Source: Koleobacter methoxysyntrophicus (lineage in GTDB: Bacteria; Bacillota; Thermosediminibacteria; Koleobacterales; Koleobacteraceae). From it: a DNA stretch of 64,000 nucleotides. A program made the translations under genes and the position numbers. This document shows, piece after piece, positions 29,924 through 40,335 of this stretch (its first letter is position 1; every line of letters begins with the position of its first letter). The notes beneath the pieces are model-generated. The model was not told where the DNA came from. It did not search any database and saw nothing but the letters and a program-made list of their open reading frames with translations. The stretch is from positions 2,740,888 through 2,804,887 of the forward strand of contig NZ_CP059066.1 of the NCBI RefSeq assembly GCF_017301615.1, in the 5' to 3' direction.

Positions 29924-31273
29924 TTAATTATTTATCTCTTTAAAATCCTTAAATTTTTCTTCCCAGAAATAAGTATCCAGGAACTTCATTTTATCACTAC
30001 TATATTTCTTGTTAACTATTAATTTAATTATCCTTCTCGCCAATTTAGCTGAATCATGTCTTACTACCACTTCTCGATTTATAAAATCACCGCATATCAC
30101 ATCTTTCTGGAGGGCTTTTATATTTTCAATATCAGGTGCCACAGGCTCTGCTCCTTCATGTTTATATCTTTCAAGGACAGAATGCGGTACAGTTTCAGTA
30201 TTAACTATAACACAGTCTATAATATCCCTGCCTCCGTATTCCATAATTGTTCTGACATGGTCTGAAGCTGTAAAATTGCTGGTTTCACCCCTCTGGGTCA
30301 TAACATTGGTGATAAAGATTTTATAGGCCGGTGACCTCCTTATTTTTACAGCCAGTTCTTTTATTAACAGATTGGGGATAATACTCGTATAAAGACTTCC
30401 GGGCCCTAGGATTATAGCATCAGCTTCTTCTACTGCTTCTATTGCTTCCTTTAACGGTTTTGCATCTGGCGGGGTCATAAAAACTCTCCTTATCGGGGTT
30501 ACTCCTTTTGAAACATTAGATTCTCCATGGATAATTTGGCCATCTACGGTTTCGGCAAAAAGTACAGCGTTATCTAGGGTTGCCGGAAGAACCCTTCCTT
30601 TTACAGCGAGAACCTTACTAAATTCTTTAACGGCCTGCTGGAAATCTCCAAGAATTTCGGTCATCGCAGCAATAAACAGATTGCCGAAACTGTGGTTCTT
30701 TAAACTCCCCGTCTTAAATCTGTACTGAAAGAGCTTTTCCATAAGAGGTTCTGTATCAGCAAGGGCTAGAAGGCAGTTTCTTATATCTCCCGGCGGCAGT
30801 ATTCCCAGTTCACCTCTCAGGATCCCTGAGCTCCCTCCATCATCGGCAACAGTTACAATTGCTGTAATATTGCTGGTATATTCCTTTAAGCCCCTGAGAA
30901 GAACAGATAAACCTGTCCCTCCGCCTATTGCCACTATCTTTGGGCCTTTTTTCAGGTATTGTTTCTGGTAAATTATTTCAACCAGTTTATCGACATTTTT
31001 AGGAATCAAATATGCAATTATTGACCGAATAGTTTTTCTAATAGAAAAAACTAAAAGTATTACTCCAGCTACAAGAACAATTAGACCGAACAGTAAAGAA
31101 GATACCCTAGAGAAGATTTCATAAAATTTATAAATAATTAATTTATACTGATTTAAATAGTTTGTTCCGATAACAATAAAAAAACCCAGAATAATTAAGG
31201 TAAATCCGATAACACCGAGAAATACCCATCTCTTTATACCGAGACCCGGATACAGCCATTTTAAAAAACTCAT
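29924..31273 (-). CDS. yvcK: YvcK/GlmR-family protein with N-terminal membrane segments
   Basis: The 449-residue protein has the CofD-like UDP-sugar-binding Rossmann core (IVAIGGGTGLSVLLRGLK, VTVADDGGSSGILRGELG, LGPGSLYTSIIPNLL). YvcK proteins bind UDP-GlcNAc and adjust central carbon flow toward cell-wall precursors. About 100 N-terminal residues form two membrane helices (about 17-40 and 58-80) that the Bacillus protein lacks but many clostridial homologues have, implying membrane location. Its start codon overlaps the rapZ stop region. Confidence 0.93.
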   Translation of the reverse strand: MSFLKWLYPGLGIKRWVFLGVIGFTLIILGFFIVIGTNYLNQYKLIIYKFYEIFSRVSSLLFGLIVLVAGVILLVFSIRKTIRSIIAYLIPKNVDKLVEIIYQKQYLKKGPKIVAIGGGTGLSVLLRGLKEYTSNITAIVTVADDGGSSGILRGELGILPPGDIRNCLLALADTEPLMEKLFQYRFKTGSLKNHSFGNLFIAAMTEILGDFQQAVKEFSKVLAVKGRVLPATLDNAVLFAETVDGQIIHGESNVSKGVTPIRRVFMTPPDAKPLKEAIEAVEEADAIILGPGSLYTSIIPNLLIKELAVKIRRSPAYKIFITNVMTQRGETSNFTASDHVRTIMEYGGRDIIDCVIVNTETVPHSVLERYKHEGAEPVAPDIENIKALQKDVICGDFINREVVVRHDSAKLARRIIKLIVNKKYSSDKMKFLDTYFWEEKFKDFKEINN

Positions 31274-32160
31274 TAAAGGTCATCTCCTCTATTTTCTTTG
31301 TATATGTCCCGGTGCTCAACAAGAACGCTGTGGTCCTGTTTTAACCTATCCATTAATGCTCTAGATATTGCAACGGACCTATGGCGCCCTCCCGTGCATC
31401 CTATTCCAATTACCAGATGAGGTTTACCTTCTTCAATGTAATACGGGATAAGAAATTCCAGCAAATCCTGTAATTTATCCAAAAATACCCTGGCAGCCGA
31501 GGTATTTAATACAAAATCCATTACTTTCTGATCATTTCCCGAAATATCCTTTAAACTATCAATATAATATGGATTTGGCAGAAACCTGACATCAAATACT
31601 AAATCTGCATCTAAAGGGATGCCGTATTTAAATCCAAAGGACAGGATTGTTATCATTATCTTTTCTCTGTACTTACCCAGAATGAACCTATTTTTAAGCT
31701 CTTCTTTTAAGCGACCGGGCGTAAGATTTGTAGTATCTATTATATGATCAGCTTTAGATTTTAGGTCATTCAGCTTCTTTCTTTCTTCCAGGATTCCTTC
31801 TATTACCCTCCCGGCGGGAGCAAGGGGATGATTTCTCCTGCTTTCTTTAAACCGCTTTATTAAAACATCATTGGAGGCATCTAAAAAAAGTATCTCATAA
31901 CTAAACCCCTTTTCGCTAAGAAGCTTTAAGCTTTCAAAAAGGGCATCAAAAAAACCGCCACCCCTTATATCTATAACAAGGGCAACTTTATCGATAGGCC
32001 CGCTGGCCTGGGAACATAATTCGGCAAATTTAGGTATAAGAGCAGGAGGCAGGTTATCCACACAGAAATATCCCATATCTTCAAAACAGCGCATTGCCTG
32101 GGTTTTCCCTGCTCCCGACAAACCCGTTATAATTACAAACTTTATTCCGTTTTTTACCAT
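31273..32160 (-). CDS. rapZ: RNase adapter/nucleotide-binding protein RapZ (YvcJ)
   Basis: The 295-residue P-loop protein has Walker A GLSGAGKT (13-20) and the conserved C-terminal [18 protein letters not shown] and DVRFLPNPY. In Proteobacteria RapZ controls glmS via small RNAs; in Firmicutes YvcJ binds GTP and is linked to competence and UDP-GlcNAc sensing. The ATG at 32160 follows GGAGG by 8 bases and is preferred to that at 32175. It adjoins yvcK without a gap. Confidence 0.94.
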   Translation of the reverse strand: MVKNGIKFVIITGLSGAGKTQAMRCFEDMGYFCVDNLPPALIPKFAELCSQASGPIDKVALVIDIRGGGFFDALFESLKLLSEKGFSYEILFLDASNDVLIKRFKESRRNHPLAPAGRVIEGILEERKKLNDLKSKADHIIDTTNLTPGRLKEELKNRFILGKYREKIMITILSFGFKYGIPLDADLVFDVRFLPNPYYIDSLKDISGNDQKVMDFVLNTSAARVFLDKLQDLLEFLIPYYIEEGKPHLVIGIGCTGGRHRSVAISRALMDRLKQDHSVLVEHRDIYKENRGDDL

Positions 32161-32199
32161 TGCTCTTTCCTCCATTTTTTTATTGTTCCCTTTAACTTT

Positions 32200-32934
32200 T
32201 TAATCTTTTTTAGCATTAATTATATCAGTATGGGTTAGCCCTGTTTTTTCAGCAAGGGCTATACCCCTGGCCACATCACCTACATCCCGAGGGGTATGGG
32301 CATCACTATTTATAACAAATTTAACACCTTCTTTTCTGGCTATCTTTATATATTCTTCAGAAAGATATCCATGACTTGAATTAATCTCAAGGGCTGTCCC
32401 TCTTTTAACTGCTGCTCTTGCCAGTTCCCGCGTATCAATAGAAACCTTCAGACCTGGATGGGTAATAATATCTATTTTGTTTTTATATATTGCTTCTACC
32501 AGTGCTTTTGTATTGGTATCTCGAGCTTTTTGACTCCAGGGTGAATAAATCTTCCCAATCTGGTTTTTTATAAAGAGATTATATCCATCTTTAAGAGATG
32601 CAGGCTTCACAAATGGATGCAGGCCTACCAACAGTATATCAAGGTCTTTATAGAGGGACTTTGGGATATCTAATGTCCCGTCAAGCCCTGTTACATTAGC
32701 TTCTATTCCTAAAAGAATCTTAATTCCGGGGTAATTCTTCCGACATTGTCTGATATCTTCTTTTATTTTTTTAAGGTCATATACCTTTATACCTACTCCT
32801 ATATTAGCCGGGCCGTGATCAGTTATGGCTATTTCCTCCAGCCCTATATTAACGGCAGCTTTTACATTATCTTCAATAGTTCCTTTACCATGGCTGTAAA
32901 TTGTGTGAGTATGATAATCGGCAAATATATTCAT
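32200..32934 (-). CDS. PHP-domain phosphoesterase
   Basis: The 244-residue stand-alone PHP domain has the metal-binding motifs DYHTHTIYSHGKGT, AITDHGPANIG, EANVT, IITHPGL and INSDAHTPRDVG. Relatives include histidinol phosphatase-like and YcdX-type enzymes with trinuclear metal sites. The substrate cannot be inferred. It lies between nagZ and rapZ, and a second PHP enzyme is at 57698-58408. Confidence 0.88.
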   Translation of the reverse strand: MNIFADYHTHTIYSHGKGTIEDNVKAAVNIGLEEIAITDHGPANIGVGIKVYDLKKIKEDIRQCRKNYPGIKILLGIEANVTGLDGTLDIPKSLYKDLDILLVGLHPFVKPASLKDGYNLFIKNQIGKIYSPWSQKARDTNTKALVEAIYKNKIDIITHPGLKVSIDTRELARAAVKRGTALEINSSHGYLSEEYIKIARKEGVKFVINSDAHTPRDVGDVARGIALAEKTGLTHTDIINAKKD

Positions 32935-32946
32935 TTATAACTAAAT

Positions 32947-34590
32947 CTACTCCTTTCCCAGTAAATCGATTTTCACAGGAAGTTTTCCTTTTGCTTCAAT
33001 TTCACCAAATAAAACTTTAATAAGTGCCTGTGCTGAAGGTCTGGTATATCCGTAACCGGTAAGAATACACGTAGAATCCTTAAACAGTGAAATATCGTAG
33101 GGTAATCCTAATGGAATTATTACAACGGGCTTATTCAATGCCATAATCTCTTTAACCAGGGATTCCTGTTCGGAATTAGTATATGCATTATATGTGGCTA
33201 TAATAATTAAACCGGCATTGCGGGTTTCTTTTATTATCTGGTCTTTACGGGATTTTTCGGGATTAAGGGAATAGTAACATGTCTTCAATTGATGTACCTT
33301 TTTCCTCAATTCATCTTCTATATATCTACCTTTATGAGGTAAAATTAGAAAAATATCTTGAATTGAGTTATCCAAAGGTATAACATCCGAATTTTTTAAA
33401 ACGGTAATGGATTTTTCACTGATTTCTTCGGCAATACGTTTTATTTCTTCAGGAGCCATTTCCCCTGCTTCGTTTTTCCTATTTAAAATTCTATATTTTA
33501 CCCTTAGAATCCTCTCAACTGATTCATCTATTCTGTGTGGAGAAATAATCTCATTGTCAACGGCCTCTTTTATGGCCTTGAAGGCTTTCACCTGATTGTC
33601 ATAGTAACCACATATCATTATTATATCGGCCCCTGCAGCTATGGATTTAACAGCAGCCTGTTCTATCCCATAATTATCAGTAATAGCTGCCATTTCCATA
33701 TCATCGGTAATAATTAAACCGTCAAAGTCCATATCTTTTCTTAATAGACCTGTTAATATCCGTCTTGATAGGGTCGCAGGTATTCCTTCTTTTTCAAATG
33801 TCGGATAAACTATATGTGCGGTCATTATTCCGTCTACCCCGGCCTTTATTGCTTCCTTAAAAGGTCTCAATTCCACCTCGTTTAACCGTTCAATAGAATG
33901 ACTTATAATCGGAAGAGCAAAATGGGAATCTACCGAAGTATCGCCATGGCCGGGAAAATGCTTTGCTACTGCCGAAATGTATTCCTGAAAACCCTTTATA
34001 ACATATGCCCCCATTTCCCCTACCAGAGCAGGGTCATCCCCGAAAGACCTGAGGCCTATCACAGGATTGTACGGATTATTGCTTATATCCAGAACAGGAG
34101 CAAGATTCATATTAATTCCATAGGATTTTAGCTCAAAACCAATTGCCTGTCCCATTTTGTATGCAAGCAATTTATCACCGGTAGCCGCAAGGGCCATATT
34201 CCCGGGAAAGGTTTGGGCAAAATCAATCCTGTTGATTATACCGCCTTCCTGGTCTACTGCAATAAAAAGTGGGATATTGCCTGACAATTCCTGTATAGAA
34301 CCGGTAAGCTCTCTCAGCTGTCTAGAAGACTCTATATTTCTTTCAAAAAGGATTACTCCTCCGACTTTATTTATTTCAATAAGTTTTTTTAACTCACGGG
34401 AAACCTTTTTTCCATCAAAGCCCACCATAATCATCTGACCGATTTTTTCTTCCAGAGTCATTTTATTTAACCATTCCTCTATCCAATCCCGTGTATTATT
34501 AGAAATATTTACCCCTGGGCCTTGAGAAATCCCTATGAAATATATTATAATTATGCTCAAAAGGATTAATACTGCCAATAGTTTTCGCAA
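32947..34590 (-). CDS. nagZ: Glycoside hydrolase family 3, beta-N-acetylhexosaminidase (NagZ-like)
   Basis: The 547-residue exported or membrane-anchored protein has a signal/anchor helix at residues 3-22. The GH3 domain has KHFPGHGDTSVDSHFALP, the loop motif carrying the Asp/His acid-base dyad of the NagZ subfamily, and IITDDMEMAAI with the nucleophile Asp. A GH3 C-terminal domain (about 390-540) is also present, as in Gram-positive NagZ. It removes GlcNAc from muropeptides during wall recycling. Its location upstream of rapZ-yvcK links it with amino-sugar metabolism. Confidence 0.9.
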   Translation of the reverse strand: MRKLLAVLILLSIIIIYFIGISQGPGVNISNNTRDWIEEWLNKMTLEEKIGQMIMVGFDGKKVSRELKKLIEINKVGGVILFERNIESSRQLRELTGSIQELSGNIPLFIAVDQEGGIINRIDFAQTFPGNMALAATGDKLLAYKMGQAIGFELKSYGINMNLAPVLDISNNPYNPVIGLRSFGDDPALVGEMGAYVIKGFQEYISAVAKHFPGHGDTSVDSHFALPIISHSIERLNEVELRPFKEAIKAGVDGIMTAHIVYPTFEKEGIPATLSRRILTGLLRKDMDFDGLIITDDMEMAAITDNYGIEQAAVKSIAAGADIIMICGYYDNQVKAFKAIKEAVDNEIISPHRIDESVERILRVKYRILNRKNEAGEMAPEEIKRIAEEISEKSITVLKNSDVIPLDNSIQDIFLILPHKGRYIEDELRKKVHQLKTCYYSLNPEKSRKDQIIKETRNAGLIIIATYNAYTNSEQESLVKEIMALNKPVVIIPLGLPYDISLFKDSTCILTGYGYTRPSAQALIKVLFGEIEAKGKLPVKIDLLGKE

Positions 34591-34672
34591 TTTTTATCCC
34601 CCCTACTTTTATCACTTTTTATTTTTCAACACAATTTTAAAATTTCCTTTATTTTGAGGAGGAACCGGATTA

Positions 34673-35377
34673 ATGATTAAAACCATAATGTTTGACCTGG
34701 ATGGAACCCTCTTGCCGATGGATACCGACAGATTTATACAAGAATACATGAAATCAATTACATCAAAAATTGCCCATATAGTCCCTCCTGAAGTATTTGT
34801 AAAAAACCTCTGGGAATCAACAGAAGCTATGATAAATAATCTGGATCCAAATATGACAAACAAAGAGGTTTTTGATAGTGAATTCTTTCCACGGTTAAAT
34901 CATTCAAAAGAGCAATTGATGGGCCTATTTGATGAATTTTATAGAACAGATTTTAAGAAACTAAAAAATTTTGTAATAAAATCTTCATATAGCCGTGAAA
35001 TCCTGATAACGGCCCAATCCCGGGGATTTGAGATTATTATAGCTACTAACCCGCTGTTTCCTCTCATTGCCATTAAAGAACGCCTAAATTGGATAGAAGC
35101 CGGAGACATTAATTATCACCTGATAACATCCTATGAAAATATGCATTTTTGCAAACCTCACATCCATTATTATCAGGAAATCCTTGATAAAATAAGCAGA
35201 AAACCGGAAGAATGCCTTATGGTAGGAAACGATGTAGAAGAAGACTTGGCAGCCCATAAACTGGGGATAAAAACCTTCCTTGTCGAGGATTATATCATTA
35301 ATCGCAGAGATGTAGATTATTATTCGGATTATAAAGGGAAGCTTAAAGATCTATTGAGTTTTGTTAAGGAGGTTTAA
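34673..35377 (+). CDS. HAD-family hydrolase
   Basis: The 234-residue phosphatase-like protein has motif I IMFDLDGTLLPMD at the N-terminus, a Thr motif near ITAQSRGFEIIIATNPLFPL, and a C-terminal ECLMVGNDVEEDLAAHKLG (motif IV). A helical cap (about 20-85) is typical of C1 HAD enzymes. The substrate is unknown. It is divergent from nagZ, and GAGGAGG precedes the start. It is followed after 5 bases by a YlbF-family gene. Confidence 0.88.
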   Translation: MIKTIMFDLDGTLLPMDTDRFIQEYMKSITSKIAHIVPPEVFVKNLWESTEAMINNLDPNMTNKEVFDSEFFPRLNHSKEQLMGLFDEFYRTDFKKLKNFVIKSSYSREILITAQSRGFEIIIATNPLFPLIAIKERLNWIEAGDINYHLITSYENMHFCKPHIHYYQEILDKISRKPEECLMVGNDVEEDLAAHKLGIKTFLVEDYIINRRDVDYYSDYKGKLKDLLSFVKEV

Positions 35378-35382
35378 ATTAG

Positions 35383-35718
35383 ATGTCGGTTTATGATAAG
35401 GCCCACGAACTCGCAAGGGCCCTTTCCCAGTGTTCGGAATACAAAAATTACAAAAGGGCCCTTGATAGAATTAAAGGTGATGAAAAAGCAAAAGAAATGT
35501 TTCTAGATTTTAGAAAAAAACAGCTGGAAATACAGATGGATCAAATTTCAGGGAAAGACACCGGCGAAAAGATGAAACAGCTGGAAAATCTTTATCAGGT
35601 ATTAAGCTATAACGACGATTTAAAAAACCTGCTGGAAGCAGAAGCTAAATTCGCCACTCTGGTAGCTGACATCCAGGGGATTTTAAGCAAAGCTATGGAC
35701 CTAGACCTGAAAGATTAA
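35383..35718 (+). CDS. YlbF/YmcA-family protein
   Basis: The 111-residue helical protein (DKAHELARALSQCSEYKNYKRA and an extended Lys/Glu-rich helix) matches the YlbF family. In Bacillus, YlbF and YmcA with YaaT form a complex acting on RNase Y, competence and sporulation. Without its partners nearby the specific role here is inferred only. It is in an operon with the HAD gene. Confidence 0.78.
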   Translation: MSVYDKAHELARALSQCSEYKNYKRALDRIKGDEKAKEMFLDFRKKQLEIQMDQISGKDTGEKMKQLENLYQVLSYNDDLKNLLEAEAKFATLVADIQGILSKAMDLDLKD

Positions 35719-35749
35719 GCAGATCTACCAATCCTTAAGTATTATCTAT

Positions 35750-36481
35750 TTAAGCAACCCGTATACCCTTTTTATTAAGAATATCCTTTATCATGTTTAG
35801 GTTTTTTTCTGAAGGGGGTAAGACCCTTTCAAGGGGATATTTCAACCCGAGTTTTCTCCATTTGTGGATACCAAGGTTGTGATACGGCAAAAGTTCTACT
35901 AGTTCTAGAGAACATACAGTTTTCAGGAATTCAGCCAGCATGTTGACAAATAATATATTATCCGTAAGACCGGGAACAATAACATGTCTGATCCATAGGG
36001 GGATATTTTTTGAATCGATATGTTTTAAAGCATCCAATATTCTATTATTATCCTTACCCGTCAAGATTATATGTTCCTGCGGCTGAATATGCTTAATATC
36101 AAAGAGCACTAAATCGGTATAGGGAATAATCTTATCAATATCTGTTATAGAACAGTAACCACAGGTATCTAAAGCAGTATGGATCCCTTCCTCTTTACAT
36201 CTCCTGAATAATTCTGCGATAAACTCCGGCTGGAGGGTTGGTTCACCCCCTGAAACGGTAACTCCCCCTCCGGAAGCATCCATATATGGCTTGTATCTCA
36301 GTATCTTTGCAATCAATTCCTCTATACCAACTATCCTTCCACCCTGAATATCCCAGGTATCCGGATTATGGCAATAACAGCACCTCAAAGGGCATCCCTG
36401 CATAAAGATTACGAAACGAATCCCCGGGCCATCGAGGGTTCCCATGGTTTCAACGGAATGAATCCTCGCTTTGAGTTCCAT
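35750..36481 (-). CDS. pflA: Pyruvate formate-lyase activating enzyme
   Basis: The 243-residue radical SAM protein has the CxxxCxxC cluster motif in MQGCPLRCCYCHNPDTW and glycine-rich SAM-binding VTVSGGEPTLQPEF. It installs the glycyl radical on PFL. It is 2 bases downstream of pflB, clearly co-transcribed and under the same riboswitch. GGAGGG is inside the pflB end. Confidence 0.96.
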   Translation of the reverse strand: MELKARIHSVETMGTLDGPGIRFVIFMQGCPLRCCYCHNPDTWDIQGGRIVGIEELIAKILRYKPYMDASGGGVTVSGGEPTLQPEFIAELFRRCKEEGIHTALDTCGYCSITDIDKIIPYTDLVLFDIKHIQPQEHIILTGKDNNRILDALKHIDSKNIPLWIRHVIVPGLTDNILFVNMLAEFLKTVCSLELVELLPYHNLGIHKWRKLGLKYPLERVLPPSEKNLNMIKDILNKKGIRVA

Positions 36482-36483
36482 TT

Positions 36484-38742
36484 CTAATCCCTCCCCATAC
36501 TTTCAAAAAAGGTTCTGGCCAGAACTTCTTTCTGCTGCTGGGCTGTAAGCTTAACAAAATGAACGGCATATCCCGATACCCTTATAGTTAGCTGGGGATA
36601 TTTTTGAGGATTTTCAACAGCATCTAACAGAATATCTTTATCCATCACATTCACATTGATGTGATGCCCGCCCTTCATGAAATACCCGTCCAGAAGCCCT
36701 ACAAGGTTTGATATCCTGTTTTCCTCCGATCTTCCTAGGGCTTTCGGAACTATTGAAAAAGTATAGGATATTCCGTCAGTACAGTAATTGTAAGGAAGTT
36801 TGCATACCGAATTAAAAGCTGCCAGCGGACCGTTTTCATCCCTTCCGTGCATAGGATTAGCTCCGGGGGCAAAGGGTTCTCCCTTTTTCCTACCATCGGG
36901 AGTTGCCCCGGTTTTTTTACCATATACCACATTTGAAGTAATAGTCAGGATAGAAAGGGAATGGCGGGCATTTCTATACAATAATCTCTTTCTCAGCTTG
37001 TTAAAAAAGGTCTTTACAACATCCACAGCAATAGAATCAACCCTATCATCATCATTGCCGAATTTTGGGAAATCCCCTTCGATTTCAAAATCCACACATA
37101 TTCCCTCACTATTTTTTACAGGCCTTACCCTAGCATATTTTATAGCACTCAGGGAATCGGTAACTACCGAAAGTCCGGCTATCCCAAAAGCCATGATTCT
37201 ATCCACTTTTGTATCATGCAGGGCCATCTGCAACCTTTCATAGTTATACTTATCATGCATATAGTGAATCAGATTCATTGTATCCACATACAGCCCTGCC
37301 AGCCAATCGAGAATATGGTTGTACCTCTCCCTAATCTCTTCATAAACCAGCAGTTCTCCTTTTAAAGGCGTTAATTGAGGCCCTAAAGATATGCCGGTAA
37401 TCTCATCTTTGCCCCCGTTTATTGCAAGGAGGAGGGCCTTAGCTAGATTCACTCTTGCCCCGAAAAACTGCATTTCTTTACCGATTTTCATGGCGGATAC
37501 ACAGCAGGCTATACCATAATCATCACCAAATATAGGTCTCATTAAATCATCGTTTTCAAATTGTATTGAGCTGGTTTTAATAGAAATCTCTCCGCAGAAT
37601 CGCTTAAAGTTTTCTGGAAGGTTCTTCGACCATAAAACCGTCAGATTGGGCTCAGGGGCAGGCCCTAAATTTATAAGGGTATTCAGAAAACGGTAGGTAG
37701 TTTTAGTAACCATATGCCGGCCATCATTTCCAACCCCGCCCAAAGCTTCTGTAATCCATAAAGGGTCACCGGCAAACAATTCATTATATTCCGGCGTTCT
37801 GAGCTGTCTTGCCATTCTGAGCTTTATTACGAACTGGTCGATAATTTCCTGGGCTTCTTTTTCCGTAATCATTCCTCTTTCTAAATCCCGTTCAATGTAA
37901 ATGTCTATAAAGGTATTAACCCGCCCCAATGACATGGCAGCACCGTTCTGTTCTTTTATAGCACCCAGATATGCAAAGTACAACCATTGGACAGCCTCCC
38001 TTGCATTTTTAGCCGGAAGGGCAATATTGAATCCATAGGAATCAGCCATTTTTATCAGATCTATAAGGGCTTCTATTTGATGAGAAATCTCTTCTCTCAA
38101 CTGGATAAGTTCCGGTGTAATAGGTCCTTTCATGTTTTGAAGGTCCTTTTGCTTTTCTCGGATCAACCTTTCAACCCCGTATAAAGCCACCCGACGATAA
38201 TCACCGATTATTCTACCCCTAGCATAGGTATCAGGCAATCCTGTAATTATTCCTGTTTTCCTTGCCATTAACATTTCATCCGTATAAGCTTTAAAGACCC
38301 CGTCATTATGAGTAGTACGGTATTTTGTGAAAAATTCCTTAATAGAACCCTTTACGGCATATCCATAAGCGCTACAGGCCTGTTGAGCCATCCTTATCCC
38401 GCCAAAGGGATTCAAAGCCCTTTTTAACGGCGCATCTGTCTGAAGGCCTACAATAACCTCATCTTCCTTTTGTATATATCCCGGTTTGTGACTGGTTATT
38501 GATGTTACAGTTTCAGTATCTATATCCAATACCCCTCCCCTTTGTATCTCTTCCTGGAGCAGAGCTTTGCATCTCTCCCATAGCCTCTTAGTTTTTCCTG
38601 TTGGGCCTTCCAAAAAATCACTATTACCATCATATGGAGTATAATTTCTCTGGATAAAGTCCCTCACATCTATTTCCTCAATCCAGTTTCCCGGTATAAA
38701 ACCTTCCCATGCCTTTCCCACAGCTATCTCCTCCCTCGACAC
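36484..38742 (-). CDS. pflB: Formate acetyltransferase (pyruvate formate-lyase)
   Basis: The 752-residue glycyl-radical enzyme converts pyruvate and CoA to acetyl-CoA and formate. Both active-site cysteines are present (C413-C414 in GIACCVSAM) and the radical glycine is G724 in [10 protein letters not shown]. The paired cysteines distinguish true PFL from the related glycerol and choline enzymes. It is strictly anaerobic. A ZTP riboswitch sits upstream, consistent with use of formate for one-carbon and purine metabolism. Confidence 0.97.
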   Translation of the reverse strand: MSREEIAVGKAWEGFIPGNWIEEIDVRDFIQRNYTPYDGNSDFLEGPTGKTKRLWERCKALLQEEIQRGGVLDIDTETVTSITSHKPGYIQKEDEVIVGLQTDAPLKRALNPFGGIRMAQQACSAYGYAVKGSIKEFFTKYRTTHNDGVFKAYTDEMLMARKTGIITGLPDTYARGRIIGDYRRVALYGVERLIREKQKDLQNMKGPITPELIQLREEISHQIEALIDLIKMADSYGFNIALPAKNAREAVQWLYFAYLGAIKEQNGAAMSLGRVNTFIDIYIERDLERGMITEKEAQEIIDQFVIKLRMARQLRTPEYNELFAGDPLWITEALGGVGNDGRHMVTKTTYRFLNTLINLGPAPEPNLTVLWSKNLPENFKRFCGEISIKTSSIQFENDDLMRPIFGDDYGIACCVSAMKIGKEMQFFGARVNLAKALLLAINGGKDEITGISLGPQLTPLKGELLVYEEIRERYNHILDWLAGLYVDTMNLIHYMHDKYNYERLQMALHDTKVDRIMAFGIAGLSVVTDSLSAIKYARVRPVKNSEGICVDFEIEGDFPKFGNDDDRVDSIAVDVVKTFFNKLRKRLLYRNARHSLSILTITSNVVYGKKTGATPDGRKKGEPFAPGANPMHGRDENGPLAAFNSVCKLPYNYCTDGISYTFSIVPKALGRSEENRISNLVGLLDGYFMKGGHHINVNVMDKDILLDAVENPQKYPQLTIRVSGYAVHFVKLTAQQQKEVLARTFFESMGRD

Positions 38743-38763
38743 TGCAAAATTACGATAATATTA

Positions 38764-38875
38764 TAAATACAAAAACCGCCTGAGCAAATCAAATCTTTGC
38801 CCAGGCGGTCGGCTCTCCATATAAGCTCCACTCCCCTGTGGTTAATCCCACTTCCGCCAGTAATGGAGCCCTCTT
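38764..38875 (-). promoter_or_regulatory. ZTP riboswitch (pfl motif) with terminator
   Basis: On the minus strand ACTGGCGGAAGTGGGA, then AACCACAGGGGAGTGGAGC, then CCGACCGCCTGGGC reproduce the pfl/ZTP aptamer core. The terminator CCGCCTGGGCAAA / TTTGCTCAGGCGG plus TTTTT (38771-38809) uses the aptamer's last conserved strand, so ZTP/ZMP binding should allow read-through into pflBA. Confidence 0.93.
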
Positions 38876-38891
38876 TTATTTTGTTACTGAT

Positions 38892-38920
38892 ATTATAGCT
38901 CAATGAAAAAATTAAGTCAA
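38892..38920 (-). promoter_or_regulatory. Promoter of the ZTP-pflBA unit
   Basis: On the minus strand TTGACT (38915-38920) and TATAAT (38892-38897) are separated by 17 bases, just upstream of the aptamer. Confidence 0.82.
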
Positions 38921-38950
38921 GACAAATTTTGTTCCCTATGTGTTCCCTAA

Positions 38951-39847
38951 TTATACAGAGGACTGAATCCTCTTTTTAGGTTTATAACTAACGAGATTAC
39001 GGTAATTTATAATGAAAAGCCCAAGGAAAATTACTACAAGACCCCCTAATGCCTTTGTATTAACCGTTTCGTTTAAAAAAACAGAACCCATCATTATAGC
39101 AACAGGTGGAGTGATAAAATTAGTATATGCCAGCTTCGAAACCTCCATTCTCAGGATGAGGTTATAGTATAGTAAAAAAGCAATAGCCGAGCCAAATATA
39201 CCCAGATAAAGCAAGGTTATTATACCGGTTAAGGAAAAGGTCATCACAGCATTATACTCCAGGGGAAGCCCCACTAACAAAAGCACTATAGCACTTGATG
39301 CCATTTGAACCGTAACAACCTGCAAGGGGTGCAGGTCTACCTTGTATCTTTTAGTATGGGCACCGGCAAAGGCGTATACCGCTGAAGCAGCTATCATAGC
39401 AAGTTTTGCAGCAAGATTTTCAAAAGAAAACTGCCCGATATTCTCGCTGAAAATAAGTAATATACCTGAAAAACCGATTAAAAGCCCTGCTATTTTGGGT
39501 GGATTCAGAGGTTCTCCTACAAGGAAATAGGCAAAAATTGCACTAAAAAAAGGAAGTACGGAATTTAAAATTGACGCCATACTTGAAGGTATATACTGCT
39601 CCCCCCAGAAGATTAACCCGTATGCTATTCCATTTAAGCTTCCAAATACTACTGCAGGAAATATCTTATCCCAATTTAGACATAATAACCTTTTTTGAAG
39701 TTTAAGCAAGGCGTAGAGAAAAAGGGTTGCAATAACAAACCGGATACCTGCAAACATTATAGGTGGAAAATAATTAAGACCTATTTTAATCGCCATCCAG
39801 GTTGAACTCCATATAATACACAACAGCGTAAACAAAATTGCGGTCAT
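38951..39847 (-). CDS. EamA/DMT-family transporter
   Basis: The 298-residue protein with about ten hydrophobic segments contains two EamA repeats (residues about 3-137 and 148-285), beginning CIIWSSTWMAIKIGLNYFPP and MIAASAVYAFAGAHTKRYK. The family exports amino acids, nucleosides or other metabolites; the substrate is unknown. The ATG at 39847 with GAGGAG upstream is preferred to 39868. It is a single gene. Confidence 0.88.
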   Translation of the reverse strand: MTAILFTLLCIIWSSTWMAIKIGLNYFPPIMFAGIRFVIATLFLYALLKLQKRLLCLNWDKIFPAVVFGSLNGIAYGLIFWGEQYIPSSMASILNSVLPFFSAIFAYFLVGEPLNPPKIAGLLIGFSGILLIFSENIGQFSFENLAAKLAMIAASAVYAFAGAHTKRYKVDLHPLQVVTVQMASSAIVLLLVGLPLEYNAVMTFSLTGIITLLYLGIFGSAIAFLLYYNLILRMEVSKLAYTNFITPPVAIMMGSVFLNETVNTKALGGLVVIFLGLFIINYRNLVSYKPKKRIQSSV

Positions 39848-39915
39848 AAACAATCTCCTCTTTTCCACGGAATTCTTCTTAAGAATTATAACACTTTCGT
39901 TGCAATAAAAAAATA

Positions 39916-40335
39916 TCAGTCTCGATATTTTTTGAATATATTATTGGCCCCTTTTTGTTTTAAGATGCTTTCAATCACTTCCACATCCTGGTCCTGCAAC
40001 TCTCCCATTAAAAATAAAATACCACCTTCCTGAAATTCTTCTTCGTAGCTTTGGGCTATTTCCTCAGGTATATCAAATTTCTCAAGCATGTTTATAACCT
40101 TCCCGACATTATTAAAGTAATCATTCTTGATAATATCCGTTTTCCCATCCTTAACCTCTATATCCTGTTTTTTCCCAAGATCGGGTACCAATATACCCCA
40201 GGTTTCTTCCGGTTCCTTTATCCATTCAGGAACAACTATATCTATGGGCTCTTCCTCATAGCCATATTCCCTGATCCTTTCTACCGTTTGTTCTACCTGA
40301 TTAAAGGAATTAAAACTGCAGATTATCATCCCCAT
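39916..40335 (-). CDS. Conserved hypothetical acidic protein
   Basis: The 139-residue acidic soluble protein starts MGMIICSFNSFNQVEQTVER and contains EEPIDIVVPEWIKEPEETWG and QSYEEEFQEGGILFLMGELQ. The opening resembles ferredoxin-like stress-protein domains in which residues are counted between a small molecule-sensing strand and a Glu-rich tail, but I cannot assign a family. It is a lone gene with GGAGG before the ATG. Confidence 0.7.
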   Translation of the reverse strand: MGMIICSFNSFNQVEQTVERIREYGYEEEPIDIVVPEWIKEPEETWGILVPDLGKKQDIEVKDGKTDIIKNDYFNNVGKVINMLEKFDIPEEIAQSYEEEFQEGGILFLMGELQDQDVEVIESILKQKGANNIFKKYRD

